From Microbacterium sp. (lineage in GTDB: Bacteria > Actinomycetota > Actinomycetes > Actinomycetales > Microbacteriaceae): a stretch of 13,230 nucleotides of DNA. The DNA lies in the NCBI GenBank assembly GCA_003248845.1, contig QFPD01000017.1:1-13230 (forward strand), in the 5' to 3' direction. Below, piece after piece: positions 12,363-13,230 of this stretch (positions within the stretch are counted from its first letter, which is position 1; every line of letters starts with the position of its first letter). The position numbers were made by a program, and so were the translations under genes. Below the pieces are notes generated by a model. The model made no database searches. It was given only the letters and a program-made list of their open reading frames with translations, and was not told where the DNA came from.

Positions 12363-13230
12363 TCAGGCGGCCCGGCGGATCGCCGTGACGATCGGCGTCG
12401 TCGCCTGCACCGACAGCCGCACGATGAGGATGCCTGCCGCGAACGTCCCCGCGATGATGACGAGCGACACGGGCGCGAACAGCACCGCAGCGCCGACGAA
12501 CGGGAACGCGAGCACCCCGCCCACCGCAGCCCCGCCGAACGCCGCCCACCGCAGGGGAACCATGACCGTGAGCGACCTCGCCTTCTGGAGCTGATCGGCG
12601 GGCATGCCGATCCGGTCGAGTCCGATGATGAGTTCGCGGTCCTCCAGGACGGATGCCGCCTGCGTGACGCCGACCGAGCACGCCAGCAGCACGAAGCCGG
12701 CGCCCAGAGTGACGAGGACGCCCGTGCGCATGTCGGCGAAGAGGATCGCGTCGGACGCGGCTGCGCCGCGCGAACCGGCGTCGGTGCCGAGGATCGTCGC
12801 AAGGCTCGCGCCCGCACCGCCGACGACGGCGATGAAGGCGATCATCGCGATGCCCGATACGCGTCGCCATGCGACGGCGGCGTTGCCGGCGAGCTCGCGG
12901 CCGGCGATCAGGCGCGACGCGGAGGTCGCCGATCGCGCCATCGCCCGGCCGCGTGCGGCGACGAGCGGCGCACCCATCGCGTTCACGAGCAGGAGAGCGG
13001 CCGCGAACAGCCCGAAGAGGACCGCGATGATCGCGATCGGACCGAGGGCGCGGCCGAGAGCTTCGCCGATCATGCCGAACTGGCTCGCCGCGAAGCCGAC
13101 GACGGCGACGAGCGCGGCGCATCCCACGAGCACGGCGGTCCGACGCGGCGGTGCGTCGCTGCGTCGCCGCACGCCGAGCGGCGTCAACCGCACGCGCCGC
13201 AGACTGACAGCGGCGCTCGCCGTGGCGAGG
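12363..13230 (-). CDS. ABC transporter permease, FtsX-like (C-terminal part, cut by window edge)
   Basis: The visible 288 residues form the C-terminal part of a membrane protein whose frame remains open through 13230, so the N-terminus lies outside the window. A GTG at 13193 is not taken as the start, because the preceding residues (LATASAAVSLRRV) continue naturally into RLTPLGVRRR, a cytoplasmic linker typical of these permeases. Hydrophobic stretches lie at about TAVLVGCAALVAVVGFAASQF, ALGPIAIIAVLFGLFAAALLL, GIAMIAFIAVVGGAGASLATI, GVLVTLGAGFVLLACSVGV, WAAFGGAAVGGVLAFPF and VSLVIIAGTFAAGILIV. The segment ELIIGLDRIGMPADQLQKAR resembles the coupling loop of FtsX/MacB-type permeases. The partner ATPase is probably beyond the edge. 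Family call is moderate; cargo unknown. Confidence 0.75.
   Translation of the reverse strand, partial: LATASAAVSLRRVRLTPLGVRRRSDAPPRRTAVLVGCAALVAVVGFAASQFGMIGEALGRALGPIAIIAVLFGLFAAALLLVNAMGAPLVAARGRAMARSATSASRLIAGRELAGNAAVAWRRVSGIAMIAFIAVVGGAGASLATILGTDAGSRGAAASDAILFADMRTGVLVTLGAGFVLLACSVGVTQAASVLEDRELIIGLDRIGMPADQLQKARSLTVMVPLRWAAFGGAAVGGVLAFPFVGAAVLFAPVSLVIIAGTFAAGILIVRLSVQATTPIVTAIRRAA

Overview
High-GC DNA in which nearly every third codon position is G or C, with actinobacterial gene families throughout. The overused word GGATGCC/GGCATCC and the promoters abutting start codons point to the family Microbacteriaceae, probably Microbacterium or a close relative. The genus is an inference from style, not from a marker gene. 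The window is ordinary chromosome: no transposase, integrase, phage gene, CRISPR array, tRNA or rRNA was found.

Layout. (1) 1-2757: a small heat-shock protein with a clear hairpin terminator, then a tightly coupled run of DUF4287 protein, ABC ATPase and ABC-2 permease, facing a convergent MarR regulator. (2) 2758-5005: a secreted/membrane DUF2207 protein, divergent from marR across a 50-bp double promoter and convergent with a small L7/L12-C-terminus-like protein. (3) 5006-5606: a 343-base gene-free stretch of unusually low GC holding a candidate structured small RNA or attenuated leader, then a CsbD-like stress gene with its own terminator. (4) 5607-6841: a Zur-type operator between two divergent genes, a cysteine-free ribosomal protein L36 paralogue and an Rv0106/MRF-like protein of the CobW family. 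This is a zinc-starvation ribosome-remodelling pair. (5) 6866-10209: a secreted transglycosylase-like protein divergent from a three-domain PTS permease (IIB-IIC-IIA), with a hairpin-rich intergenic region. (6) 10210-13230: a long inverted repeat, coaBC of coenzyme A synthesis, a divergent NRDE/TANGO2-like protein, and the C-terminal part of an ABC permease that runs off the right edge.

The unifying theme of the left and middle parts is stress: protein aggregation (Hsp20), general stress (CsbD) and zinc limitation (L36 paralogue plus MRF). The most unusual items are the degenerate MRF-like protein lacking both its P-loop and its zinc-site cysteines, the candidate RNA at 5042-5175, three identically spaced leaderless promoters, and a 17-bp-arm inverted repeat after the PTS gene.
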